From Sporobolomyces roseus (taxonomy: Eukaryota > Basidiomycota > Microbotryomycetes > Sporidiobolales > Sporidiobolaceae), in NCBI GenBank assembly GCA_016617785.1, contig JADILM010000002.1, positions 434,001-498,000 of the forward strand: DNA of 64,000 nt. The letters run 5' to 3'. The notes under the pieces are model-generated. The model was not told the DNA's origin, did not search any database, and saw only the letters and a list, made by a program, of their open reading frames with translations. This document shows positions 1 to 13,991 of the stretch, in pieces. A program made the translations under genes and the position numbers. Numbering within the stretch: position 1 is the first letter of the stretch; the number at the start of each line of letters is the position of its first letter.

Positions 1-3000
1 TCTGTTTGGAGTACCAGGTGGAATCGCACCTTCAATATCTCCAATACCTTCACTGCATTTGAGCAGTCAAAACCACTCTACGGAATCTCAAAGTGGATCG
101 ACTCAAACCAACACTCCAACTCTTCTCGACAGCCCTACTTTCGACCCGATGCTACCACCTGGAGGAGGAGGAGTAGGAGGTTCAGCGCAATACTACTCTC
201 GTTCCGATTCACCTTCACTTCATTCCGCGACTCCACCTTTAGGATTCGCTCACCCCGACGATCCTCCACAATCGAATCACGCTTCTGCGAGTTCATCTAG
301 GAGTCGTGGTCCACCGAATAGGAGTCAGACTATGGATGACAAGTTCTATGATGGGTTAGTGCCTCTGCCTCGGTGTTTGAATCATTCGGAATTAACACCT
401 ACAAACACGACTCTTTGCATCAGTCCTGGAAGTCCTTCAGCTATTACTAGGGGTACTGCACCTTCAAGGAATCAATGGGGAGCGATAGGTCAAGGTTAGT
501 CTCTCCCATTCTCCCATTCATCCCCTCTTTCTCTCTCCCTCCTCTCTCCTCCTCTCCCTCGGTCGGTTTCGGCAAGGGTCGTGCATCGCCTCACCGCATT
601 TTTGATCCCCTCTCCCCCCTCTACTCGATTTCACAGCTAATTCGATGGCGTATCAAGCAGTACTACCAGCGAGAGTACCGGCACTGTACAATCAACAAAA
701 TCATTCATCTCCTTCACTAGCTCTCAATCCGAATGGTTCCCCTTCTTCAATACCTCGTTCAGGTTCTCCCAGTGTCGGAGGTTACTCTTCATTCTCTCCT
801 TTCGATGCACCAGACGTTCCTCCAGTACCTTCGATGGACGATATCAATCTCGGTCTCGAAAATATGAGGTTCGAACAAAGGAGGACGAATCCACCTATCG
901 CGGAAGAGAGTCGGCGGAGTGTTGAACAGCAACAGATCAGACGGTGGGACAGTCCGAGTAGTATCGGAAGTATGCCAGTACCGGCAGGACCGGACGGAGC
1001 GATGGAAATACGGGGAAGAGGAGGACAGACGACGACGAGTGTTTATTCAGTCGATGGGCAGGGACAGAGTCAACAGCATTGGTTAGTAGGTGGAGAAAGG
1101 AGAGATTCGGGATCGAGTCACAGAACTTACGGAGGAGCTTATGCCGATCAGAAGAGGGATTCGCAAGGGGTTGATGGATACAACGATGAGAGTCGTCGAT
1201 CGAGCGTTGGAAGTTACTTGCCATACGATGATGCGTATCGAGGAGGAGATCTCAATCAATCGACTTCGCAACAACAACAGCAGAATTACTCGCAGCAACA
1301 ACAGCAACCAATTTTCGGTAAACCCACTTCTTCGATTCCCTCGATTCAACAACCCTACGGTCACACTCCACCTCAGCCCCTCTATGATTCGACCTCGACA
1401 GTAGCTGGCTACTTCCCCTCCGTTCCTGAACATCCGAATCAACAGCAACAACTTCCACCTCAATTCGCTCGCTCAAGTTCCCCTCACCCCTCTTCTTCCG
1501 GTTACCCCTCGAGTCAACTATCTTACGGCTCGAACGCCGCTCCTCCTCCTCCTTCCGCATATCAGTCGCAGCAACAACCTATTCCTCAACCGCAACCTTC
1601 TTTCGCTCCTCATCCTCAACATGCGAACGCTTCTTGGGGTTACGACGCTTATCAACAAGCAGCAGCTCAGAACCCTTACTACGCTGCAGCGACTGGACAA
1701 CTCGGCCTCGATCCCGCAAGTCTCTCTGCACCTGGTCCTTCACAACAAGGTCCCTATGGTTCGATGAACCGCGGCATCTCGAGTGCGTCGTCTCTCGGAG
1801 TCGGTTCGATCGCAGGAGGTTCGCTCGCTCGGAGTCAGTCTTCGCTCAACATCCCTGGAGGACCGATGAGGAGGAAAGTTACTTCAGGATCGGCAGTTTC
1901 AGTTTCGAGTGTCGCTTCTTCCGGACCACCAATCACGAAAGCGAGCGTCGACGAGTACCGACAACGAATCAAAGCGGATCCGGATCCAGAAGCTCAGTTC
2001 AATTTCGCAAAGTACCTCATCGAGGCGGCGAAGAAGATCAACTCGTCGTCCTCATCGGATGAGAAGACGGCGAAGAAGTATCGAGATGCTCTCCTCGCAG
2101 AATCGGTGAAACTCATCAAACGACTCGCTACTCAAGGAGGAGGACTCGGTAAACCTGCTTACGCCGATGCCCAATTCTTCCTCGCCAACTGCCTCGGAAA
2201 CGGTTCTCTCGGTCTTCAAGTCGATCACGAGAAGGCGTACAACCTCTACGTTCAAGCTTCGAAACAGAATCATTCGGCCGCAACTTATCGAACTGCCGTT
2301 TGCAACGAAGTTGGAGCTGGAACTCGAAGGGATCACGCTCGAGCGGTACTCTTCTACCGGAAAGCGAGTGCTCTAGGTGATACGGCGGGAATGTACAAAT
2401 TGGGGATGATCTTGTTGAATGGATTGTTGGGTCAACAACGAAATCCGAAGGAGGCGTTGGCATGGCTACGACGAGCTGCCTCTCAAGCCGACGAAGACAA
2501 CCCTCACGCACTCCACGAACTAGGATTACTCTACGAGAAACCTCCAGCGATTTCAGTCGCCGCCGCTTCTCTCGGTTCGAAAGCTGCCGCCGCTCAAGGT
2601 CACCCCGCGCCTCCTCCTGGTCAACCACTTCCTACCATCGTCCCCTTCGATCCTTCACAAGCTCGAGAATTCTTCACTCAGGCCGCTCAATACGGTTATC
2701 CTCCTTCTCAGTTCAAACTCGGTTGTTGTTACGAGTACGGATCTTTGACGTGCCCGGTGGATCCTCGACGATCGATCGCATGGTACACTCGAGCGGCGGA
2801 ACGAGGGGACGCGGAAGCGGAATTGGCGTTGAGTGGGTGGTATTTGACGGGAAGTGAGGGAGTTTTGAAACAGAGTGATTCGGAGGCGTATCTGTGGGCG
2901 AGAAGGGCGGCGAATAAGGGACTAGCGAAAGCAGAGTACGCGGTTGGGTACTATTCGGAAGTTGGGATTGGAGTCAAAATGGATGGAGAGGAGGCGAAGA

Positions 3001-3223
3001 GATGGTACATGCGAGCTGCAGGTGAGTCTCCCTCCTTTCGTTCTCCCTATTAGTTCGACTTTGATTCGCTGACTCTGCTTGATCTTCTCGCAATCTAGCT
3101 CAAGGCAATAAACGAGCTATGCAGCGACTGACGGAACTCAAAAAGCTCGGTGACAAGGGAGGGAAAGGAAAGAACCAACGCCCGACTCGAAAGGAGGCAG
3201 AGACCGAGTGCACGATTATGTAG
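1..3223 (+). CDS. SKT5: Skt5/Chs4-like chitin synthase activator (5' end outside window)
   Basis: The reading frame is open from base 2, so the true start lies upstream. My model joins exons 1-494, 637-3021 and 3099-3223. The introns are 495-636 (GTTAGT...CAG) and 3022-3098 (GTGAGT...TAG), both phase 1. The N-terminal half is low complexity: Ser/Pro/Gln-rich with poly-Q runs. The C-terminal part, from about base 1950, is a row of Sel1-type helical repeats (AxxxLGxxYExG-like units, e.g. around 2390-2480 and 2690-2850). The last exon is basic and ends in CTIM-stop, a CaaX prenylation box. Sel1 repeats plus a terminal CaaX is the layout of yeast Skt5/Chs4, which recruits and activates a chitin synthase at the bud neck and is farnesylated. 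Function is inferred from that layout. Other Sel1-repeat proteins are possible, but the CaaX end makes Skt5 the best choice. Confidence 0.85.
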
Positions 3224-3803
3224 TAACCTGAGCGCGAAGGTGAACGGACGAGGGAAGCGAGGCGGAAGAAGAAGAAACGGATCGCTGAGGAAAGCTCCTC
3301 GAAGCTGATGATCACTCATGCTCAAACGAATACCTCTCTGTGCTACTACCCTCGCCACCGCCGTCGTCTCTCCTTCCTTTCGCTCAACGAGGATTCCGAA
3401 CTCTAGTCGTTTTTTTTGCAACTCTTATACTTTATCGCTCACTACAAACGCTTAATTTACCCCTCTCTCTCTCTTTGTCGAAATCGCAAACCTGCAGTTC
3501 TCTCATACATTCTTCGAGAGTGTTCGAGAGAGGGAGAGAGCAGACTTGAGACTTGAAATCCGAGCAGACGAACGCCGAAGTTTGTGCGAAATCCGTTCAT
3601 GGTTCTCCTGTCTCTTTCGACTCACACTCCTCCTTCAAGAAACCGCCTTTTTACATCACTCGTATTCCTCTCGATCAGCACAGACACTAGGTCGGCCTAC
3701 TCTTCAGCGCGTCTCCTTTCAAACTCGAGAGTTGTCATCATCCTTCAACAAACTCTAAACCCTCGTTCCTCCTCACCTCGCGCGTCCAGTCTTACAAGAC
3801 AGG
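3224..3803. other. intergenic region, SKT5 3' end / MO25 5' end
   Basis: About 580 bases with no supported gene. It should hold the SKT5 3' UTR and the MO25 promoter and leader. A CT-rich tract lies near 3460-3480, a common feature ahead of genes in this window. The short reading frames here have no family resemblance. Confidence 0.5.
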
Positions 3804-5536
3804 ATGAACTTTTTCAAGTCTAGCTCATCAAAGACCAAGAGTCCACCTGAATTGGTCAAGTGTACGAGGGAAGCAATCGCCAAGTTGGACAGTCCAAACA
3901 CAGGTCCAGAATCGAGGAAGAAGGTCAGTACTCTCACGCTCCAGCAGAAGCAGCTCTCAGAAGTATACGAGGTAGCTTGGCGCGAATGAGGAGCTCGAAT
4001 GGAGCGAGAATCGGGTGTCGAGGGTGTGAGCGGGGGGTGAAGCATCGTTTTGATAGGAGATAGAGGGACTACAGGAGCGCAGAGAGAATTATAGCCATTC
4101 CCGAAAGTCATTGCTGACAGTTGCGAAGTTTCCTTGTCGCGATAGGCGAGCGAAGATATCTCGAAATACCTCTTTCAGATGAAGATCCTCTTGTATGGCG
4201 ATGGAGGTGTGCTCATATCCCTTCCCTTAACTCTATCGAGGCCTCATTGATATTCTCGCGAGACAGAGAATGCACCACAACCTGAACTCATCGCTCAACT
4301 CGCTCAAGAAGTCTATGCGAACGATCTTCTCCAACTTCTCGTTCTTCATATCTGGCGATTCGAATTCGAGGTGAGCAGTAGCTCTCGCTCATTGATGAAT
4401 AACTGTATCTCGTGCTGATCGATGAACTTCTGGTCACAGGCTCGAAAAGACGTTTCACAAATCTTTAACAACCTCTTGCGAAGACAAATCGGAACTCGTT
4501 GGCCGACAGTCGAATACCTCAGTTCGAAAGAGGAGACGATCTTTGCTGCTCTGAAAGGGTGAGTCCCCTCTGTACGCTGTCGCAACTGGTCAGTGCTGAC
4601 TGTTGACTGAGGTGGTGTCACAGGTACGAGAATGCCGATGTTGCGCTGAATACTGGAATGATTCTACGAGCTATGCTTAGACATGAGCCTCTAGCACGAG
4701 CATTACTTTACAGCGACAAGTGAGCCTGATCTTCCTGACTCTCGAGGATTCGACTGACATACTCGACGAGTTCTCCCAGATTCTACAACTTTATCGATTA
4801 CATCGAACAGACAACGTTTGGTATCGCTTGCGACGCACAGGCAAACTTCAAGGTACCGAACTCTGCCTGATCAACTTCTAGCTAAGCAGAGACTGATCAA
4901 AGCAACGAGGTACAGGAAACTCTGACAAGGCACAAACCGATGGTCGCAGAATACTTGGATGAGAACTACGATAGAGTGAGTGCCGCGTTGTTTTTGAGAC
5001 TGAAACAACAGCTCGAGCTCACGTTCAACCATTGACAGTTCTTCTCGCACTACTCCCTACTGGTCCAATCCTCAAATTACGTTACAAAACGACAATCGCT
5101 CAAACTCCTCGGCGAAATTCTCCTCGATCGAACGAACTTCAAGGTCATGACTCGCTACATCGCAAACGAGGAGAACTTGAAAGTGATGATGAACTTGTTG
5201 AAGGATCGAAGTAAGAATATTCAGTTTGAGGCTTTCCACGTTTTCAAGGTGAGCACTCGCTTCTCTCCGCATACTCGAGAACGTGTGAGCTGACAAAGTA
5301 TGACCTCATAGGTGTTTGTCGCGAATCCAAAGAAACCGCCTCAGATCGAAGCGATCTTGCGAAGAAACAAGGAAAAGTTGATCTTGTTCTTGCGGAACTT
5401 CCATACTGATCGAGACGATGAGCAATTCAACGTGAGATCTCTTCGCTTAGTAGGTCCTTGTAATATGAGCTAACAGCGTAGATTGATTCTACAGGATGAG
5501 AAAGCTTTCCTCCTTCAACAGATCGAAGCGCTCTAG
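3804..5536 (+). CDS. HYM1: Mo25/Hym1 (CAB39-like) scaffold protein
   Basis: Ten exons: 3804-3923, 4146-4206, 4267-4370, 4440-4558, 4624-4719, 4780-4852, 4916-4975, 5039-5248, 5312-5431 and 5495-5536. The spliced protein starts [19 protein letters not shown] and follows Mo25 along its whole length. It includes the RRQIGTR segment, the [14 protein letters not shown] block, the [16 protein letters not shown] block and the final [13 protein letters not shown]. Mo25 is an armadillo-like helical-repeat protein that binds and activates STE20/GCK kinases. In fungi it works with the Kic1/Nak1 and Cbk1/Orb6 kinases (RAM/MOR network) in polarity and cell separation. Identity is by sequence resemblance recalled from the family; the pathway role is inferred. 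The gene lies directly upstream of the tandem repeat array. Confidence 0.95.
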
Positions 5537-5992
5537 ATCCTCCAACTCAATCCAAAGACTCTCCTAGGGTACCTTCCGCGACACTTCACGCTCCTAATCT
5601 TTTCAGCTACTACTTTCGCCCTCCAATACACGCTTCTCTCCACTTTAATCGTACATACCCAACGCTAATCCTCCTTCTCCTCCTTCGTCGTTTCATCTCT
5701 ATCCTCTGAATTGTTTTTTGGACAGTGCCTATTTCCCTCCTTTCACTCCTTCGCTTTCTTTCGCAACCTCTTGTTTGTGCCTCTCTTCTCGTTTATCCGT
5801 TTTGGTCCTTGCATAGTTTCGTTCGTTCTTTGTCAGTACTTGATTCGCTTCTTGTCGCAACTTGCCTCCCTTTTCAGTGTCGATTGATGAAATAGGGCCA
5901 ATGGCGCGCGCGAGCCAAACTTCGAAGAATGGATCATGCGAATCGCGAGCGAAATCGACATTTTCAATTCAAACCCGTTTCTGAGCTACTGT
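5537..5992. other. MO25 3' flank up to the tandem array
   Basis: Holds the MO25 3' UTR (T/C-rich, 5570-5880) and then about 100 bases of unique sequence with a GCGCGCGC run near 5903. The last 12 bases before the array (5980-5991) recur inside the repeat unit at 6323-6334. No gene is seen. Confidence 0.5.
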
Positions 5993-8900
5993 GATCGACT
6001 TGAGCTGATCAGACACAGCTCAGCGTCGTTGTAGCGCCGATACAAGGTTGACGAGCAAGGGACAGTCTCGAGATTGAAAGTTCCGACGTCCGACTCGATT
6101 CGACTGGATTCGAGTCGATTCGATCCGATTCGCTTCGGACGTTCCAACTTTTCGACGATCCTGCTCAAACTTGGTCGACACCTTCGTGAGACTCGCAAAA
6201 TGCCCGCCGTGTAGCGACGAATCGAGATTTGTCGAAATTCGAACAATCGAATTTCGAGATTTCGACTTGGTTGCGAAAAATCATCAAGAAAAGAGGGAGG
6301 TCAGCGCAAGTGAAATCCGCTATCTGAGCTACTGGACCCCCTCGACGACTCCACTATCCCGTTCCTGATCGACTGTGAGTCAGAGGAGTAGACTGCGAGA
6401 GGTGAGGCGCAGGAGAGGACCGTTAACGAGTTCTCGCAGATGTAGGCCTTTGCACTGCGTTCGCTCACGGTGACGAGCTCCTTTCATGACGTTGTGGATC
6501 TTGAATCGCGTGTAATGGCCTTGACGGCGGTCCAGGGTTCGGACGAGGTCAGAGCAAGGTCTGTAGCCGGACTCTCTTTTTTTCGAAAGTCTCTACGGAT
6601 CCGAGCTCTCGGCACTCTTCTGTCTGCCGACCTACTATAGCTCAGAGTTGACGATACATCGATCCTGTCGCTGTGCGGTCCGAGTTCGAAATTCCAGAAT
6701 CTGACAAAGACAAGGGCGGAAAAGGGCAAAACAGGGCAAAACAGGTTAGAAACTCTGGGTTTTTGACGGTGCTCTCCTAGTTCTCGAGAGGTGACCTACG
6801 GGACCCAGACGCAATGATGAGGGACAATGCTTCCCTGCCGACCTTGAATCGGAAAGTCGCAAACTGTCGACCAAATATTGCTCCAAAATCTTAAATGCAG
6901 CGCGAACGATCCTAAACTTTGGCCACGCGGTTCCTCTTCTCGCTATGGCATACAGCTCGTCGTCTGAAGACTCCAAACAGACGAGGCTTGCCATCAACGA
7001 GAGTAGCTAACACGAATGGCGGACGAAACTGTGCAAAACCAAAAGTAAACACTTTCGATTCGAGCTCGTTCGGGAGCTGTCACGATCGACTTGAGCTGAT
7101 CAGACACAGCTCAGCGTCGTTGTAGCGCCGATACAAGGTTGACGAGCAAGGGACAGTCTCGAGATTGAAAGTTCCGACGTCCGACTCGATTCGACTGGAT
7201 TCGAGTCGATTCGATCCGATTCGCTTCAGACGTTCCAACTTTTCGACGATCCTGCTCAAACTTGGTCGACACCTTCGTGAGACTCGCAAAATGCCCGCCG
7301 TGTAGCGACGAATCGAGATTTGTCGAAATTCGAACAATCGAATTTCGAGATTTCGACTTGGTTGCGAAAAATCATCAAGAAAAGAGGGAGGTCAGCGCAA
7401 GTGAAATCCGCTATCTGAGCTACTGGACCCCCTCGACGACTCCACTATCCCGTTCCTGATCGACTGTGAGTCAGAGGAGTAGACTGCGAGAGGTGAGGCG
7501 CAGGAGAGGACCGTTAACGAGTTCTCGCAGATGTAGGCCTTTGCACTGCGTTCGCTCACGGTGACGAGCTCCTTTCATGACGTTGTGGATCTTGAATCGC
7601 GTGTAATGGCCTTGACGGCGGTCCAGGGTTCGGACGAGGTCAGAGCAAGGTCTGTAGCCGGACTCTCTTTTTTTCGAAAGTCTCTACGGATCCGAGCTCT
7701 CGGCACTCTTCTGTCTGCCGACCTACTATAGCTCAGAGTTGACGATACATCGATCCTGTCGCTGTGCGGTCCGAGTTCGAAATTCCAGAATCTGACAAAG
7801 ACAAGGGCGGAAAAGGGCAAAACAGGGCAAAACAGGTTAGAAACTCTGGGTTTTTGACGGTGCTCTCCTAGTTCTCGAGAGGTGACCTACGGGACCCAGA
7901 CGCAATGATGAGGGACAATGCTTCCCTGCCGACCTTGAATCGGAAAGTCGCAAACTGTCGACCAAATATTGCTCCAAAATCTTAAATGCAGCGCGAACGA
8001 TCCTAAACTTTGGCCACGCGGTTCCTCTTCTCGCTATGGCATACAGCTCGTCGTCTGAAGACTCCAAACAGACGAGGCTTGCCATCAACGAGAGTAGCTA
8101 ACACGAATGGCGGACGAAACTGTGCAAAACCAAAAGTAAACACTTTCGATTCGAGCTCGTTCGGGAGCTGTCACGATCGACTTGAGCTGATCAGACACAG
8201 CTCAGCGTCGTTGTAGCGCCGATACAAGGTTGACGAGCAAGGGACAGTCTCGAGATTGAAAGTTCCGACGTCCGACTCGATTCGACTGGATTCGAGTCGA
8301 TTCGATCCGATTCGCTTCGGACGTTCCAACTTTTCGACGATCCTGCTCAAACTTGGTCGACACCTTCGTGAGACTCGCAAAATGCCCGCCGTGTAGCGAC
8401 GAATCGAGATTTGTCGAAACTCGAACAATCGAATTTCGAGATTTCGACTTGGTTGCGAAAAATCATCAAGAAAAGAGGGAGGTCAGCGCAAGTGAAATCC
8501 GCTATCTGAGCTACTGGACCCCCTCGACGACTCCACTATCCCGTTCCTGATCGACTGTGAGTCAGAGGAGTAGACTGCGAGAGGTGAGGCGCAGGAGAGG
8601 ACCGTTAACGAGTTCTCGCAGATGTAGGCCTTTGCACTGCGTTCGCTCACGGTGACGAGCTCCTTTCATGACGTTGTGGATCTTGAATCGCGTGTAATGG
8701 CCTTGACGGCGGTCCAGGGTTCGGACGAGGTCAGAGCAAGGTCTGTAGCCGGACTCTCTTTTTTTCGAAAGTCTCTACGGATCCGAGCTCTCGGCACTCT
8801 TCTGTCTGCCGACCTACTATAGCTCAGAGTTGACGATACATCGATCCTGTCGCTGTGCGGTCCGAGTTCGAAATTCCAGAATCTGACAAAGACAAGGGCG

Positions 8901-10649
8901 GAAAAGGGCAAAACAGGGCAAAACAGGTTAGAAACTCTGGGTTTTTGACGGTGCTCTCCTAGTTCTCGAGAGGTGACCTACGGGACCCAGACGCAATGAT
9001 GAGGGACAATGCTTCCCTGCCGACCTTGAATCGGAAAGTCGCAAACTGTCGACCAAATATTGCTCCAAAATCTTAAATGCAGCGCGAACGATCCTAAACT
9101 TTGGCCACGCGGTTCCTCTTCTCGCTATGGCATACAGCTCGTCGTCTGAAGACTCCAAACAGACGAGGCTTGCCATCAACGAGAGTAGCTAACACGAATG
9201 GCGGACGAAACTGTGCAAAACCAAAAGTAAACACTTTCGATTCGAGCTCGTTCGGGAGCTGTCACGATCGACTTGAGCTGATCAGACACAGCTCAGCGTC
9301 GTTGTAGCGCCGATACAAGGTTGACGAGCAAGGGACAGTCTCGAGATTGAAAGTTCCGACGTCCGACTCGATTCGACTGGATTCGAGTCGATTCGATCCG
9401 ATTCGCTTCAGACGTTCCAACTTTTCGACGATCCTGCTCAAACTTGGTCGACACCTTCGTGAGACTCGCAAAATGCCCGCCGTGTAGCGACGAATCGAGA
9501 TTTGTCGAAATTCGAACAATCGAATTTCGAGATTTCGACTTGGTTGCGAAAAATCATCAAGAAAAGAGGGAGGTCAGCGCAAGTGAAATCCGCTATCTGA
9601 GCTACTGGACCCCCTCGACGACTCCACTATCCCGTTCCTGATCGACTGTGAGTCAGAGGAGTAGACTGCGAGAGGTGAGGCGCAGGAGAGGACCGTTAAC
9701 GAGTTCTCGCAGATGTAGGCCTTTGCACTGCGTTCGCTCACGGTGACGAGCTCCTTTCATGACGTTGTGGATCTTGAATCGCGTGTAATGGCCTTGACGG
9801 CGGTCCAGGGTTCGGACGAGGTCAGAGCAAGGTCTGTAGCCGGACTCTCTTTTTTTCGAAAGTCTCTACGGATCCGAGCTCTCGGCACTCTTCTGTCTGC
9901 CGACCTACTATAGCTCAGAGTTGACGATACATCGATCCTGTCGCTGTGCGGTCCGAGTTCGAAATTCCAGAATCTGACAAAGACAAGGGCGGAAAAGGGC
10001 AAAACAGGGCAAAACAGGTTAGAAACTCTGGGTTTTTGACGGTGCTCTCCTAGTTCTCGAGAGGTGACCTACGGGACCCAGACGCAATGATGAGGGACAA
10101 TGCTTCCCTGCCGACCTTGAATCGGAAAGTCGCAAACTGTCGACCAAATATTGCTCCAAAATCTTAAATGCAGCGCGAACGATCCTAAACTTTGGCCACG
10201 CGGTTCCTCTTCTCGCTATGGCATACAGCTCGTCGTCTGAAGACTCCAAACAGACGAGGCTTGCCATCAACGAGAGTAGCTAACACGAATGGCGGACGAA
10301 ACTGTGCAAAACCAAAAGTAAACACTTTCGATTCGAGCTCGTTCGGGAGCTGTCACGATCGACTTGAGCTGATCAGACACAGCTCAGCGTCGTTGTAGCG
10401 CCGATACAAGGTTGACGAGCAAGGGACAGTCTCGAGATTGAAAGTTCCGACGTCCGACTCGATTCGACTGGATTCGAGTCGATTCGATCCGATTCGCTTC
10501 GGACGTTCCAACTTTTCGACGATCCTGCTCAAACTTGGTCGACACCTTCGTGAGACTCGCAAAATGCCCGCCGTGTAGCGACGAATCGAGATTTGTCGAA
10601 ACTCGAACAATCGAATTTCGAGATTTCGACTTGGTTGCGAAAAATCATC
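5993..10649. repeat. tandem array of a 1,091-bp unit (4.27 copies)
   Basis: Direct repeats start at 5993, 7084, 8175, 9266 and 10357. The last is a 293-base partial copy that stops matching at 10650. By reading, the copies are almost identical. I found two variable sites: unit offset 145 (6137 G, 7228 A, 8319 G, 9410 A, 10501 G) and offset 246 (6238 T, 7329 T, 8420 C, 9511 T, 10602 C). Inside each unit is a cluster of GATTCGA-type words (about 6095-6135) and a short GGGCAAAACA doublet (about 6722-6745). The longest open frames are 65-85 codons, lie in both strands and resemble nothing I know, so the array is probably non-coding. I see no inverted ends, transposase or rDNA-like sequence. It is a satellite-like local amplification, or less likely an assembly artefact. 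Confidence 0.95.
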
Positions 10650-11015
10650 GAGAGCGCAGAGGAGGGAGAGGAGAAGAGCGAGGTTGGGACGGGCCTCGGT
10701 CTACGTCTGAGCTGTTACCGAGAATGTTCGCCGATCCTTGATGCGAAAACTGGATTCTTCAACGCTGTCAAATCGACGAGTCAAAAAAGCAATCACAAAA
10801 TGTTACAATCAAAGAGTCCAGGACGCATGGTGGGAAATACAAGGCCCTTCGGACGGAAGGTATGAAGGAGGAAGCCCAAAGAGTGTGAACGGAAAGTAGA
10901 GAGAAAGGCAGCCAGCTATGAAAGTAATTTCTTCTCCTCCTCCTCTTCTTTCTCCTCCCTCCCCTTTTTTTTCTTTCTATCAACAAATAAAGGTTCAGAA
11001 GACGCTTCTTCCCGT
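10650..11015. other. region between repeat array and homocitrate synthase stop
   Basis: Unique sequence of about 366 bases that should contain the homocitrate synthase 3' UTR (that gene is on the minus strand). A pyrimidine-rich stretch lies at 10930-10980. No supported gene. Confidence 0.5.
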
Positions 11016-13136
<2,121 letters not shown>

Positions 13137-13991
13137 TTTGAGAGAGTGTAGTGATGGAAGGAAGAGAAGAAAAGACGATTTCGTCTCCGAACAATTCGAG
13201 ACGTCGGCTCTTACATCTCCTCGTACGCTCGTTGAAAACCTCTATTGAGCGATAGTATACCATCATAGACCTCCTGCAATTTCAAGCGAGAGGATCCGAT
13301 TTTGCGAAATTTTGCGATTTCGAGTCAACGTCGCGGTGATTTCTTCGCAATCTCTTCGATTGGCTCTCCTCGCCCAGTGAGCGCGACTCACAGGGAACAC
13401 AAGACATCTCGCAAGGTGCTGAATCGAGCCGAAGCATCTCTCGAAACTAGTGAGAGGAAAATCGGGTATAGTAGTGCTGCAGAAACACATACACCAAAAG
13501 ATAGGGAACTAAAGACAGGGTTGTAGGCAAGTCGACCTCGGGAGAACGACTATGGAAGAAAGATCTCGAAAGGGAGGAAAAAGCGACGAAGTGAAAGAGG
13601 AAAAGGGGGAAGGAATGGTAAACAAGCAATGTAAATCGTTCGTTCAAAGTAATCAAAGAGGTAGGGAGGGGATCGTCTGCGAAAGCGTAATCCAGGAGTG
13701 TTTCGTAGAGGTGGAGTAGGGTCGTAATAGGGGGTGAATGCATCCCTTGCATCGGATGAGGTGGAACGCAAGGGGAAAAAGAGGTTTCGAAAAAAATAAA
13801 GTACGGAAAGGTTATGCTGGGTATGAAAGGCGAAAGGAGAAAGGGTAGATCATGCGAAAGAGGTTTCGTTTAGACTGGTCGGTGCAAGCAGGATGGGGAG
13901 GGGTAGAGGGGATGAGGAGGGAGAGAGTGGAGAGAAGGTCGGAGGAGGTGATACGCGGAGAAGATAGGAGGATCGAGTAGGGGTGACCGCT
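13137..13991. other. intergenic: homocitrate synthase promoter side and cyclin B 3' side
   Basis: About 855 bases between two minus-strand genes. It should hold the 5' leader and promoter of homocitrate synthase and the 3' UTR of the cyclin gene. The cyclin 3' side (about 13550-13990) is purine-rich on the plus strand. I see no conserved coding frame and no clear binding site. Confidence 0.5.

Noticed and set aside
1083..2628. Several minus-strand frames of 94-166 codons opposite the Skt5-like gene
   Set aside because: They are mirror images of its Ser/Arg/Gln-rich codons; the plus-strand frame is conserved and ends in a CaaX box.
6171..10610. Sets of 65-85-codon frames repeated in every array unit on both strands
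   Set aside because: They overlap each other on opposite strands, resemble no family and are simply copied with the unit. Near-identity of the copies also prevents any test of coding constraint.
5993..10649. Tandem array as rDNA spacer or transposon array
   Set aside because: No rRNA sequence, no terminal inverted repeats, no target-site duplication and no transposase or reverse transcriptase were seen.
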